From the NCBI GenBank assembly GCA_022425445.1, contig JAKMFM010000239.1, positions 1 through 30,282 on the forward strand: a DNA stretch of 30,282 nt. The letters run 5' to 3'. Positions 9,601 to 17,450 of the stretch are shown here, piece after piece (position 1 is the stretch's first letter; each line of letters starts with the position of its first letter). A program made the translations under genes and the position numbers. Source of the DNA: Planktomarina sp. GTDB lineage: Bacteria > Pseudomonadota > Alphaproteobacteria > Rhodobacterales > Rhodobacteraceae. The notes beneath the pieces are model-generated. The model saw nothing but the letters and a program-made list of their open reading frames with translations. It did no database searches and was not told where the DNA came from.

Positions 9601-10226
9601 ATCAGGCACGTAAAAGTTTTGCCTATGGAAAGGATGGCGAGGCCAGTCAGCAATCGCAATTGCTGCAAGACACGTTAAAGAATGTGGAACTTGCCTATCA
9701 GAACCTTGAATCCGTTGAGCTTGGGGTTACCACTGTGGATCATTATTTTGATACACTCGGCGGTATTGCAGCGGCAGTGAAACGCGCCAAGGGCGGTGTC
9801 GAAACGCCCGTTTACATCGGAGATCAGACCCGCGGTGGTGCGCAGGTACGGACCCTGCGTGAACAGGTTGCGTTGGAAACCCGCGCCCGCAGTTTAAACC
9901 CAAGGTTTTATGAACCGCTCTTGCAGCATGGCCATGAAGGCGTGCGTGCCATTGAGGCGCATATCACCAATACCGTCGGTTGGTCTGCGACGACAGGGAA
10001 GGTGGATGAATGGGTGTATCAAGAGCTGTCGGAAACATTTGTTTTGGATGAAGACATGCGCAAACGCCTGTCTGCCTTGAACCCACAAGCTTCCATGCGC
10101 ATGGCAAATCGCCTGCTAGAAGCGTCAGATCGTGCCTATTGGAAACCAGACGAAACCACTTTGGCCGCGCTGCAAAGTGCCGCGGATGCCATTGAAGATC
10201 AACTTGAGGGCATTGCAGCCGAATGA
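6681..10226 (+). CDS. bchH: Magnesium chelatase subunit H
   Basis: 1181 residues from the ATG at 6681, close to the roughly 1190 of Rhodobacter BchH. It is the large porphyrin-binding catalytic subunit that, with BchI and BchD (not in this window), inserts Mg into protoporphyrin IX, the first committed step to bacteriochlorophyll. Visible family segments include GFPPNAGAIGTAAYLSVFES, HFGMHGALEFMPGKQ, SNGGPIAQAL and VYIGDQTRGGAQVRTLREQ. The frame extends back to 6618 inside bchB, but MRDELTYPSYNVV at 6681 is the recognisable N-terminus. The 33 bp before bchL carry that gene's Shine-Dalgarno. Confidence 0.97.
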   Translation: MRDELTYPSYNVVLMTLDRHAAGPAARALPKLAADFPGLQLKIHAAAEWAKDPAALASAKADIETAHLIVSSVLFLEDHVQAILPDLKARRAACDALVGIIADQEIVQLTKMGDLDMMRPASGVMGFLKKLKPAKKSTSTGEGQAKMLRRIPKILKLIPGKSQDLRAWFLIMQYWLGGSDDNIESLVRFLISRYGSRPEWRGVAAPAPVEYPEVGLYHPDLPGHHITTDIADLPQAGTGPTIGLAMLRSYILAGDTAHFDHVIRRFEAAGMRVIPAFAGGLDSRPAIEAYHMGKIDALVSLTGFSLVGGPAYNDSEAAVEVLSGLDVPYIAAQPLEFQTLSQWANGGQGLSPIEATILVALPEIDGATNPTVFAGRHGPDGCDGCAYACTAAGTVKAMAPCPERIDALVEKTRNLAVLRRKENSEKNVGIVLFGFPPNAGAIGTAAYLSVFESLHNTLQTMAENGYDVTPPETVDDLRKAILQGNASIYGQEANVAAKVSADYIVTHTPWLNEIEEIWGPAPGRIQSNGSDLFILGAQFGKVFVGVQPTFGYEGDPMRLLFERGFAPTHAFSAFYQFMKHQYKADVLLHFGMHGALEFMPGKQNGCGGKDWPDRLIGNMPNIYLYAANNPSEATLAKRRSNAITITHLTPPLQASGLYRGLADLKDSLSKWRALPPGDAAAKPLEALIEAQAEIVHLDGTDLDRLWITLLETEDALIPDGLHIIGQKLPEHKLEALLDLMCFDTPQARQIAKSHLQGSDELDGLMRGLNGQFIKPVPGGDVIRAPNILPTGRNIHAFDPFRMPTAYAMQDGAQQAEELLLTHEGLPKTVALVLWGSDNIKSNGGPIAQALSLMGAKPRFDANGRLCGADLVSLEQLGRARIDVVITLSGIFRDLLPLQTKMLADAALQCAMADEPLEMNPIRAHALAFAQAQNCSLEIAALRVFSNSEGAYGSNVNQLVDSSAFKDDSDFADAYQARKSFAYGKDGEASQQSQLLQDTLKNVELAYQNLESVELGVTTVDHYFDTLGGIAAAVKRAKGGVETPVYIGDQTRGGAQVRTLREQVALETRARSLNPRFYEPLLQHGHEGVRAIEAHITNTVGWSATTGKVDEWVYQELSETFVLDEDMRKRLSALNPQASMRMANRLLEASDRAYWKPDETTLAALQSAADAIEDQLEGIAAE

Positions 10227-10259
10227 CCCAAAACGCAGTTATAGAAAGGGACTACAGAT

Positions 10260-11156
10260 ATGAGCCCACTTGATAGAAACATTCCCAATTTGACCGGTGA
10301 CGGCGAAGGATCGGTGCAGGTGCACCAGGACGAAACCGCAAAAATTGAGGGTGCAAAAGTATTCAGCGTCTACGGCAAGGGGGGCATTGGCAAGTCAACC
10401 ACCTCGTCAAACCTCTCGGCGGCCTTTTCAAAAATGGGAAAGCGCGTGCTGCAAATTGGTTGTGATCCCAAGCATGACAGCACCTTTACTTTAACTGGCA
10501 CGCTGCAACCCACGGTGATTGATATTCTCAAAAGTGTGGATTTTCACTCCGAAGAACTGCGCCCAGAAGATTATGTTGCAACGGGCTATAATGGTGTGAA
10601 ATGCGTAGAAGCTGGCGGGCCGCCCGCGGGAACTGGTTGCGGCGGCTATGTGGTTGGGCAAACGGTGAAGCTGCTTAAGCAACACCATATGCTTGAAGAC
10701 ACGGATGTTGTGATTTTTGATGTCCTCGGGGATGTCGTTTGCGGCGGGTTTGCAGCGCCATTGCAGCATGCCGATCGAGCTTTGATTGTCACCGCCAATG
10801 ACTTTGACAGCATCTATGCGATGAACCGGATCATTGCTGCGGTTCAGGCGAAATCTGCCAATTACAAAGTACGGCTTGCCGGCTGTGTCGCCAATCGGTC
10901 GAAAGATACCGATGAGGTGGACAGGTATTGCAAAACGGTGGGGTTCAACCGAATTGCCCATATGCCAGATCTCGACGCGATCCGCCGGTCTCGGCTGAAA
11001 AAGAAGACCCTGTTTGAAATGCCCGATGATGAAGAGATAGTGCAGGTCCGCAAAGAATATTTGCGTCTGGCCGAAACGCTTTGGAACGGCACGCTGCCAC
11101 TTGCACCGGCGCCATTGCCTGATCGCGAAATCTTTGAACTTCTGGGATTTGATTGA
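10260..11156 (+). CDS. bchL: Dark-operative protochlorophyllide reductase ATP-binding subunit L
   Basis: 298 residues. It is the nitrogenase Fe-protein-like dimer that delivers electrons to BchNB with ATP hydrolysis. A P-loop (YGKGGIGKSTTSSN, about 38-51) is present, as are the two cysteines that hold the intersubunit 4Fe-4S cluster: Cys127 (GTGCGGYVVG) and Cys161 (DVVCGGF), 34 residues apart as in the family. A switch region GDVVCGGFAAP and a DPKHDST motif are also seen. AAAGGGA upstream serves as ribosome binding site. Its stop overlaps the bchM ATG by one base (TGATG). Confidence 0.98.
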   Translation: MSPLDRNIPNLTGDGEGSVQVHQDETAKIEGAKVFSVYGKGGIGKSTTSSNLSAAFSKMGKRVLQIGCDPKHDSTFTLTGTLQPTVIDILKSVDFHSEELRPEDYVATGYNGVKCVEAGGPPAGTGCGGYVVGQTVKLLKQHHMLEDTDVVIFDVLGDVVCGGFAAPLQHADRALIVTANDFDSIYAMNRIIAAVQAKSANYKVRLAGCVANRSKDTDEVDRYCKTVGFNRIAHMPDLDAIRRSRLKKKTLFEMPDDEEIVQVRKEYLRLAETLWNGTLPLAPAPLPDREIFELLGFD

Positions 11157-11821
11157 TGACCTACGAATCGACCCGCAACACGGTTGAAACCTACTTTGAT
11201 CGCACGGCGACAAAGACTTGGGAGCGATTGACCTCTGACGCGCCTGTGTCGGGCATTCGCGCCACTGTGCGTGCGGGGCGTAACCGGATGCGGCAGCTCT
11301 TGCTGTCGCAATTGCCTGCGGATTTGCGCGGGGCGCGTGTGTTAGACGCGGGTTGCGGCACAGGGGCTTTGGCCTTCCAATTGGCCCGGGCTGGCGCAGA
11401 TGTTGTGGCGGTGGATATCTCACCAAAGCTCATCACGATAGCCAAGCAGCGCCAACCCGCCGAAGTCAGCGGCTCGCTTAGGCTGATGGCTGGCGATATG
11501 TTCGATCCGGGTCTAGGGCATTTCGATCATATCGTGGCAATGGACAGTTTGATCTATTATTCAGCCGAAGATATTGGCGCGACCCTAGATCGGGTGAGTA
11601 GCCGTATATTGACGAATATGGTATTCACGGTTGCCCCGCGCACGCCGCTTCTTATGGCAATGTGGCGGCTCGGCAAATTGTTTCCGCGTGGCGACCGCTC
11701 GCCTATGATGGTTCCACATCAAGCAGCACAAATTGCCAAGTCTACCGCGGGTAAGATCAGTGACATTGATAGGGTGACGTCTGGATTTTACATCAGCCAA
11801 GCTTTGGAATTCCGCCCATGA
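11156..11821 (+). CDS. bchM: Mg-protoporphyrin IX O-methyltransferase BchM
   Basis: 221 residues. It transfers a methyl group from S-adenosylmethionine to the ring-C propionate of Mg-protoporphyrin IX. The SAM-binding motif I is plain (VLDAGCGTGALAFQLARAG, about 64-82) with VVAVDIS after it, and the N-terminal VETYFDRTATKTWERL stretch is typical of BchM. The start is taken at ATG 11156, sharing one base with the bchL stop; a TTG at 11153 would add one residue. It overlaps lhaA by four bases. Confidence 0.96.
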   Translation: MTYESTRNTVETYFDRTATKTWERLTSDAPVSGIRATVRAGRNRMRQLLLSQLPADLRGARVLDAGCGTGALAFQLARAGADVVAVDISPKLITIAKQRQPAEVSGSLRLMAGDMFDPGLGHFDHIVAMDSLIYYSAEDIGATLDRVSSRILTNMVFTVAPRTPLLMAMWRLGKLFPRGDRSPMMVPHQAAQIAKSTAGKISDIDRVTSGFYISQALEFRP

Positions 11822-13245
11822 ACCCAAGGAGCGCTGTCAAAACCATGACCTTAAGGATGTTGCCTTTCGCTGATGCGGCCAGTGCTGAGCTGTCGCTTGG
11901 GCAATTGTTGCGTCTATCCCTGTTTCAAATTTCCGTGGGCATGGCAGCGGTGATGTTGCTTGGTACTTTAAACCGGGTGATGATTGTTGAGCTGTCGGTG
12001 CCGGCCTTTATTGTGGCGACGATGATTGCAATTCCCGTGCTGATCGCGCCTTTTCGTGCGCTTCTTGGGTTTAGGTCTGACAATTACCGCTCCGCAATTG
12101 GTTGGAAACGCGCGCCCTATTTGTGGTTTGGCAGCCTTTGGCAGTTTGGCGGATTGGCGATTATGCCGATGGCTCTTTTGGTTTTAGCTGGAGACTCAGC
12201 AATTGATGCGGGACTGTTTGGCGAGATTGCCGCAGCGTTGGCGTTTCTTTTGACCGGTCTTGGAATGCATATGACGCAAACCGCAGGGCTTGCTTTGGCC
12301 GCTGATCGCGCAACCGAACAGACCCGCGCCAAAGTCGTTTCAATGCTTTACGTCATGTATCTTGTGGGCATGGGTATTTCCGCGGTTATCATTGGCACGC
12401 TGCTGCGTGATTACTCCTCGTTGCTGTTGGTTCAAGTGGTGCAAGGCGCAGCGGTATTCACTTTGGTTTTGAATGTTATTGCTCTTTGGAAGCAGGAAAA
12501 AATGGCGCCGATGAGCCAGGCTGCACGCCAGGCACCGAAGGCCAGTTTTCAAACCGCTTGGGCGGACTTTACCGGTCAAAAGACGGTGCGCCGGTTAATA
12601 TTCACGATTTTCGCCGGCACGGTTGCATTTAATATGCAAGATGTTCTGCTCGAACCCTATGGCGGCGAAATTCTTGGCCTTTCCGTTTCGGCGACAACGC
12701 AGCTTACGGCCATGTGGTCTTTGGGCGCCTTAATCGGTTTGGGCCTGTCGGCGCGCTGGCTGTCGCGATCAATTGATCCCATTCGTATTGCGGGCCGTGG
12801 GGTTGTTGTCGGCATCTTCGCTTTTGCGGCAGTTCTTTTATCCTCTGTTTTTGGCTCGCCACCTTTGTTTTTTTCAGGTGCCTTTTTGATTGGGCTGGGC
12901 GGCGGTACGTTTGCAGTGGCAACCTTGACTGCCGCCATGACCATCAATGTACCTGGAGCGGCCGGGCGTGGATTGGCGCTGGGCGTTTGGGGCGCTGCGC
13001 AGGCCACAGGCGCAGGCCTGTCCATTTTCTTAGGCGGTGCTATCCGTGACATGATCACGCAAGCGGCGCATAGCGGCATTTTGGGCAACGTCCTCAACAC
13101 TCCTGTTGTTGGGTATTTGGTCGTTTATCAAATTGAGATCGCTCTACTCTTCATCACCCTCATCGCCCTTGGCCCCATCCTACGGACCAAAGGCATCAGT
13201 GCAAACACACCGCAGCGCTTAGAGCTGACGGATTTTCCGACTTGA
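11818..13245 (+). CDS. lhaA: LhaA, light-harvesting complex 1 assembly protein (BCD/PucC-type MFS)
   Basis: 475 residues, strongly hydrophobic with about 12 membrane segments. It belongs to the PucC/LhaA branch of the major facilitator superfamily, thought to deliver bacteriochlorophyll to, or assemble, light-harvesting complexes in the intracytoplasmic membrane. Recognisable features are the N-terminal SLFQISVGMAAVMLLGTLNR, the FRSDNYRSAIGWKRAPYLW loop, the NMQDVLLEPYGG motif, and GVWGAAQATGAG near the C-terminus. Its position between bchM and puhA is the canonical one. It is paralogous to the protein at 23212-24504, which shares the LEPYxG and WGAAQA motifs. Promoter activity for puhA could lie inside this gene, as known in Rhodobacter, but I cannot point to one. 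Confidence 0.95.
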   Translation: MNPRSAVKTMTLRMLPFADAASAELSLGQLLRLSLFQISVGMAAVMLLGTLNRVMIVELSVPAFIVATMIAIPVLIAPFRALLGFRSDNYRSAIGWKRAPYLWFGSLWQFGGLAIMPMALLVLAGDSAIDAGLFGEIAAALAFLLTGLGMHMTQTAGLALAADRATEQTRAKVVSMLYVMYLVGMGISAVIIGTLLRDYSSLLLVQVVQGAAVFTLVLNVIALWKQEKMAPMSQAARQAPKASFQTAWADFTGQKTVRRLIFTIFAGTVAFNMQDVLLEPYGGEILGLSVSATTQLTAMWSLGALIGLGLSARWLSRSIDPIRIAGRGVVVGIFAFAAVLLSSVFGSPPLFFSGAFLIGLGGGTFAVATLTAAMTINVPGAAGRGLALGVWGAAQATGAGLSIFLGGAIRDMITQAAHSGILGNVLNTPVVGYLVVYQIEIALLFITLIALGPILRTKGISANTPQRLELTDFPT

Positions 13246-13263
13246 TAGTCAAAGGAGACGACC

Positions 13264-14037
13264 ATGGTAGGTAATGAATTTTTCGGTAATTTTGATCTCG
13301 CAAGCGCTGCGATCTGGATGTTCTGGATCTTTTTTGCTTTGCTTGTTTATTACCTTCAAACAGAGAACATGCGCGAAGGATATCCGCTCGAGGCCGATGA
13401 TCCCTCTGGATCTAGCCATCGCGGCCTTTTCCCCCTGCCGGGTGACAAGACGTTTCACCTGCCCCATGGGCGCGGTGACGTCACTGTTCCCTCTGGTCAG
13501 CGTGGTGATCGTGCAGATTTGGCGCTTGAAGCCACGTCTGATGCGACTGGCTCGCCTTTTGTACCAACCGGCGATCCGATGCTCTCTGGTGTTGGGCCAG
13601 GCGCATGGGCTCCGCGGCAGGATCATGCCGAGTTGGACGCGCATGGTCATGCCAAGATTAAGCCTATGTCACAGCTCGATGATTTCCATGTTTCGGCTGG
13701 TCGTGATCCACGGGGCAAACCTGTAGTGGCGGGCGACGGAGAGGTGATCGGCCGTATCAATGATATGTGGATTGATGTGCCAGAACAAATGGTGCGTTAC
13801 CTCACTGTGGATCTCAATCCAGAGGGCAAGGGCCAGACTCGCCTGATCCCAATCAATTTTTGCAAAATTAGCGAGGATCGGGTGACAGTTCGTTCGATTT
13901 ATAGCGCAAATTTTGCAGGGGTGCCTCAGCAAATGTCGGCTTCAGAAGTCACTTTGCTCGAGGAAGAAAAGATCATGGCTTATTACGGCGGTGGCACACT
14001 TTATGCCGATCCTGAACGCTCAGAGCCAAAACTGTAA
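13264..14037 (+). CDS. puhA: Photosynthetic reaction centre subunit H
   Basis: 257 residues. It caps the cytoplasmic face of the L/M reaction centre and shapes proton delivery to QB. One N-terminal membrane helix (about residues 12-31, AAIWMFWIFFALLVYYLQ) is followed by the family sequence TENMREGYPLE. A soluble PRC-barrel domain follows (GKPVVAGDGEVIGRINDMWID, then VRYLTVDL). A strong AAGGAG lies just upstream, after an 18 bp gap from lhaA. A hairpin follows the stop (see 14044-14073). Confidence 0.97.
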   Translation: MVGNEFFGNFDLASAAIWMFWIFFALLVYYLQTENMREGYPLEADDPSGSSHRGLFPLPGDKTFHLPHGRGDVTVPSGQRGDRADLALEATSDATGSPFVPTGDPMLSGVGPGAWAPRQDHAELDAHGHAKIKPMSQLDDFHVSAGRDPRGKPVVAGDGEVIGRINDMWIDVPEQMVRYLTVDLNPEGKGQTRLIPINFCKISEDRVTVRSIYSANFAGVPQQMSASEVTLLEEEKIMAYYGGGTLYADPERSEPKL

Positions 14038-14043
14038 AGGACT

Positions 14044-14073
14044 AACGCTGGGTCGCAGCCACGGCCCAGCGTT
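14044..14073 (+). other. Intercistronic stem-loop between puhA and puhB
   Basis: A perfect 9 bp inverted repeat (AACGCTGGG at 14044-14052, CCCAGCGTT at 14065-14073) with a 12-base loop sits seven bases after the puhA stop. There is no following T-run, so it is more likely a 3'-end stabiliser or processing point for puhA mRNA than a terminator. This is inference from position and structure. Confidence 0.6.
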
Positions 14074-14095
14074 CAGACGATAGGGGACTAATGAT

Positions 14096-14734
14096 ATGAG
14101 CCACGACGATTTTAAATTCGAACCGATCCGCGGATTGCCTGAAGCATTACCCGCTGATGAACATATCCTATGGCAAGGGCGCCCTAACAGCTTGCGGCTG
14201 GCCAAGGATGCTTGGAGCCTCAACTGGGTGATTGGGTATTTCATTGCGCTGGCGGTGATCCGAGTTATCACCGTATCCGATATGATGAGCCTGACGTCTG
14301 CCATGGCGCAGGGGGTTCCGTTTCTAGTGGCGGGCGCGCTGGCGGGCTTAATCTTATTTGGGGTGGCAACGGTGCAAGCTCGAAGCACGGTATATACGCT
14401 CACCAATAAACGTGCGTGTCTGCGCATCGGTGCTGCGCTGACGATGACGTTGAACCTGCCATATGTGTGTATCGGAAATGCACAGGTGGCCGTGAGAAAG
14501 TCGGGTTTGGGCACAATCACTTTTGAACTCATCGGTGAGACCCGCTTGTCGTATCTGATGACCTGGCCGCATGTGCGCCCATGGCACATGAGCCGCACCC
14601 AACCGGCCTTCCGATCCATACCAGATGCTGAACGGGTCGCGGCCCTTTTTGCAGAGGCCGCCGAGACGCGCGTGTCGATGCCAAAAGTCGCTCAGCGTGA
14701 TTATACCAAAACTGACAGTATTGCTGCGGAGTAA
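14096..14734 (+). CDS. puhB: PuhB, photosynthetic complex assembly protein
   Basis: 212 residues. The N-terminus (IRGLPEALPADEHILWQGRP) is characteristic of PuhB, which assists reaction-centre and LH1 assembly and probably puhA insertion in Rhodobacter. A PH-like bYdbS domain follows, with two closely spaced membrane segments (about 40-60 and 75-95) and then the VYTLTNKRACLRIG strand pattern. An AGGGGA lies upstream of the ATG; the nearby ATG at 14091 hits a stop after two codons. It is followed after five bases by puhC. Confidence 0.93.
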   Translation: MSHDDFKFEPIRGLPEALPADEHILWQGRPNSLRLAKDAWSLNWVIGYFIALAVIRVITVSDMMSLTSAMAQGVPFLVAGALAGLILFGVATVQARSTVYTLTNKRACLRIGAALTMTLNLPYVCIGNAQVAVRKSGLGTITFELIGETRLSYLMTWPHVRPWHMSRTQPAFRSIPDAERVAALFAEAAETRVSMPKVAQRDYTKTDSIAAE

Positions 14735-14739
14735 AGCTC

Positions 14740-15207
14740 ATGCCCACCACCAACTCACTCGCTACTCAAATGAAACATCGAGATCGGGACATGGTTCCCA
14801 AGGTTTTGGTTCAAGCGATGTTCACTTTGATGATCGCCGCAGTCGCTCTGGTCGCTTATGCCCGCCTTACGGAACGGCCCGTTATTGGCGTTGCACCGCA
14901 TAGCGAGATCGTGGCGGAAATTCCAATCACTTTGGTGGGCAATAGAAGTGATGGAGTTGCTGTTTTGGACATTTCTGGTAGACAAATTGCCCATTCCAAC
15001 GATCATAAAGCCGGGTTTATCGACGTGATTTGGGTCACCAACACGCGCGAACGCATCGTGCATGACGCAGATACGCAAGCGCCTTTGCGCTTGGTGCGCC
15101 GGAAAAATGGACATGTGGCTATTCTTGACGACACAACCGGCTGGTCGATCGAATTGATCGGATATGGCCAAGACAATGTCGCAGCTTTCGCCAAGCTGAT
15201 CGACTGA
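14740..15207 (+). CDS. puhC: PuhC, photosynthetic complex assembly protein
   Basis: 155 residues with one N-terminal membrane helix (about 23-42, VLVQAMFTLMIAAVALVAYA) and a periplasmic domain. The position between puhB and a small ORF before acsF, and the family-like ERPVIGVAPHSEI and NDHKAGFIDVIW segments, fit PuhC, which is needed for optimal reaction-centre/LH1 core assembly in R. capsulatus. The ribosome binding site is weak, consistent with coupling to puhB five bases upstream. Confidence 0.88.
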   Translation: MPTTNSLATQMKHRDRDMVPKVLVQAMFTLMIAAVALVAYARLTERPVIGVAPHSEIVAEIPITLVGNRSDGVAVLDISGRQIAHSNDHKAGFIDVIWVTNTRERIVHDADTQAPLRLVRRKNGHVAILDDTTGWSIELIGYGQDNVAAFAKLID

Positions 15208-15223
15208 ACCAAGGGGACAGAAG

Positions 15224-15520
15224 ATGGGATTATTTACAAGATCAAAAGAGACCGCACCCTGCACTGTGACGATTTCACATCGGTTTGAGGAACTTTCTGC
15301 TCATGTGAAATTTAACAATGGTGCCGTGGTGCATCCAGGAGACAGCGTTCAAGTGGAAGGGCCAGAAATTATGGCGCCCTATGGGGTCTGCGTTGAGGAA
15401 CAACGCATCGCTACGATCACCCGCGCCTCAAAAATTGAACGGCTCTGGACGCGGTCGACGGGCGATTTTGAATTTATGGAACTGTGCGAATTTTCTTTTT
15501 CGGAGGGAGTTTTGTCATGA
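15224..15520 (+). CDS. Small conserved PGC protein of unknown function
   Basis: 98 residues, no signal peptide or membrane helix. It sits between puhC and acsF, where Rhodobacter and roseobacter clusters carry a small uncharacterised gene of similar size, so I regard it as that conserved protein. An AAGGGGA lies upstream. The short sequence contains a HPGDSVQVEGPEIMAPYG segment that looks like a small beta-barrel strand-turn, and a conserved-looking EEQRIATITRASKIERLW stretch. Its stop overlaps the acsF start (ATGA), so it should be made with the cyclase. A role in cyclase or core-complex assembly is possible but only inferred from position. Confidence 0.8.
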   Translation: MGLFTRSKETAPCTVTISHRFEELSAHVKFNNGAVVHPGDSVQVEGPEIMAPYGVCVEEQRIATITRASKIERLWTRSTGDFEFMELCEFSFSEGVLS

Positions 15521-16644
15521 ATGCGCCAACACATTCCGCTTTTGCCAATACTGCTGAAGAGGCGATTGCCGCACAAGATGCGCTTGATGGTCCAATGACA
15601 TCTGAAAAAGCGACAGAGGTGGCGATGCAAAACACTCTGCTCACGCCGCGCTTTTACACCACTGATTTTGCCGAAATGGATGCGGTTGATGTCAGCCCAG
15701 TGCGTGAAGACTGGGACTGCTTGATTGCGCAAATGAAATCGGATCCGAACAAGGGGCATTTCAAAAAGAATGAAGACTGGGACACTGTTGATTGGGAGGG
15801 GATGGAGCCGGCGCTGAAAGCCGAGTTCATCGACTTTCTCATTTCATCATGTACCGCCGAATTCTCTGGCTGCGTTTTGTATAAAGAGATGAAGCGTCGC
15901 GGTTCGAATGCGGACATCACAACCCTGTTTCAATTGATGGCACGGGATGAGGCGCGCCATGCTGGATTTATCAATGATGCGCTGCGCGAAGCTGGGGTTC
16001 GGGTAAATTTAGGCTTTTTGACTCAGCAGAAGAAATACACGTACTTCCGCCCGAAATTTATCTATTACGCCACCTATCTGTCGGAGAAGATTGGCTATGC
16101 CCGCTACATAACCATATACCGGCACCTCGAAGAGAACCCGGAGCTGCGTTTTCATCCTATTTTCAAATGGTTTCGCGAGTGGTGCAACGACGAGTTTAGC
16201 CATGGGGAAGCCTTTGCGCTTTTGATGAAATCTGATCCTAAATTGACGGAAAGTTTTGGCAATAAACTGTGGATCAAGTTTTTCCTCACCGCGGTTTATT
16301 CTACCATGTGGGTGCGGGACCATCAGCGGCCGTTGTTTCATGAAGCTCTGGGCGTCGATGTCACCTGGTACGGCCAAGAGGTGTTTCGAAAAACCTCTGA
16401 GATATCCAAACAAATTTTTCCAATGACATTGGATATCGATCACCCGCGCTGGCGTAAAAACCTCGATCGGATGGAGGCAGCATCTCGGCAAATTGCCGCT
16501 GCAAAAGCGCGTGGGGGCCTGGGTGGTATGATGAGCCGATTGGGCGGAATGGTTAAGGCGGCGACGGCTTTTGTCTCCGTATTCACCATCCCCGCTAAGA
16601 CCCATAAGGTTCCGACCAGCACGCGGATGGAGCCGACTTACTGA
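15517..16644 (+). CDS. acsF: Mg-protoporphyrin IX monomethyl ester oxidative cyclase AcsF
   Basis: 375 residues from the ATG at 15517 (the frame is open back to 15484). It is a di-iron oxygenase that forms ring E using O2. The ferritin-like iron-ligand motifs are present: Glu115 (CTAEFSG), the ExxH motif Glu145-His148 (MARDEARHAGF) and a second ExxH, Glu226-His229 (NDEFSHGEAF). Because the radical-SAM cyclase BchE is not found in this window, bacteriochlorophyll synthesis by these genes would need oxygen, matching an aerobic anoxygenic phototroph. It overlaps the preceding small gene by four bases and puhE by one (TGATG). Confidence 0.97.
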   Translation: MNAPTHSAFANTAEEAIAAQDALDGPMTSEKATEVAMQNTLLTPRFYTTDFAEMDAVDVSPVREDWDCLIAQMKSDPNKGHFKKNEDWDTVDWEGMEPALKAEFIDFLISSCTAEFSGCVLYKEMKRRGSNADITTLFQLMARDEARHAGFINDALREAGVRVNLGFLTQQKKYTYFRPKFIYYATYLSEKIGYARYITIYRHLEENPELRFHPIFKWFREWCNDEFSHGEAFALLMKSDPKLTESFGNKLWIKFFLTAVYSTMWVRDHQRPLFHEALGVDVTWYGQEVFRKTSEISKQIFPMTLDIDHPRWRKNLDRMEAASRQIAAAKARGGLGGMMSRLGGMVKAATAFVSVFTIPAKTHKVPTSTRMEPTY

Positions 16645-17450
16645 TGATCGGATCGCCCTGGATAGCAGCGCTCATTGCAATTTTTTCCTGGTGGTTTTTC
16701 ACCGGGATTATTTTGCTGATTGTGCGGCGAAAGGACGTGGCCGGCGCGACGGCCCATGGGGCGTCTGTCGTGTGGGGAGTGCCACTCTTAGCGCTGGGCA
16801 TTTTTGGAGCGGTGATCTCCGCTGCTTCTTTGACCGTGGCGAATATCTACATCTCATTTTTTGCAGTCTTGCTCATTTGGGGTTGGATTGAGCTTGCGTT
16901 TTTATCTGGGGTCATCACTGGTCCCTTACGGGACACTTGCCCGAAATCGCTTTGGGGCTGGGCCAGATTCCGGAGGGCCTGGCAGACTGTCAGCCACCAC
17001 GAAGCTCTTTTGCTCAGCGGTCTGGTTCTCATGGCGGTCATCGCGTTTGATGCAGCAAATCCGCTTGGATTTTGGGCCTATTTCATCCTTTTTGCAGCGC
17101 GCATTTCCGCCAAACTTAATTTGTTTTTTGGCGTGCCGCGCATCAATCTTGAATTCATCCCCCAACCGCTGCAGCACCTCACGTCGTATTTCAAGCAAGG
17201 CCCGGTGACCATGGTTTTTGGTCTTGGGATAACTGGGCTTAGCCTGGTCACTGCTGCCCTCGGTTTGGCGCTGTTTTCCGCCAGTACGGTGGAGGCACAG
17301 ATTGGACATGCTTTGCTCTTTGCACTGTGTGCTTTGGCCACGCTGGAACATTGGTTGATGGTCATTCCATTGCCCGATGCAAAGCTTTGGCGCTGGATGC
17401 TTCCCGCACTTTCTACGAACACTAAGACAGGACAATCCAATGAACTTTAA
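16644..17450 (+). CDS. puhE: PuhE, integral membrane protein of photosynthetic complexes
   Basis: 268 residues with seven or more hydrophobic helices (for example about 4-24, 37-60, 64-85, 120-150, 185-210 and 220-240). It is the puhE-type protein between acsF and hemA, whose DUF3623-like family is confined to phototrophic alphaproteobacteria. In R. capsulatus its loss alters bacteriochlorophyll and core-complex production. Conserved-looking motifs are HHEALLLSG and FFGVPRINLEFIP. It overlaps hemA by 11 bases, so hemA translation is probably coupled to it. Confidence 0.92.
   Translation: MIGSPWIAALIAIFSWWFFTGIILLIVRRKDVAGATAHGASVVWGVPLLALGIFGAVISAASLTVANIYISFFAVLLIWGWIELAFLSGVITGPLRDTCPKSLWGWARFRRAWQTVSHHEALLLSGLVLMAVIAFDAANPLGFWAYFILFAARISAKLNLFFGVPRINLEFIPQPLQHLTSYFKQGPVTMVFGLGITGLSLVTAALGLALFSASTVEAQIGHALLFALCALATLEHWLMVIPLPDAKLWRWMLPALSTNTKTGQSNEL

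Noticed and set aside
10491..11426. 311-codon antisense frame spanning bchL and bchM
   Set aside because: Both sense genes carry diagnostic motifs (P-loop, cluster cysteines, SAM motif); the antisense product matches no family.
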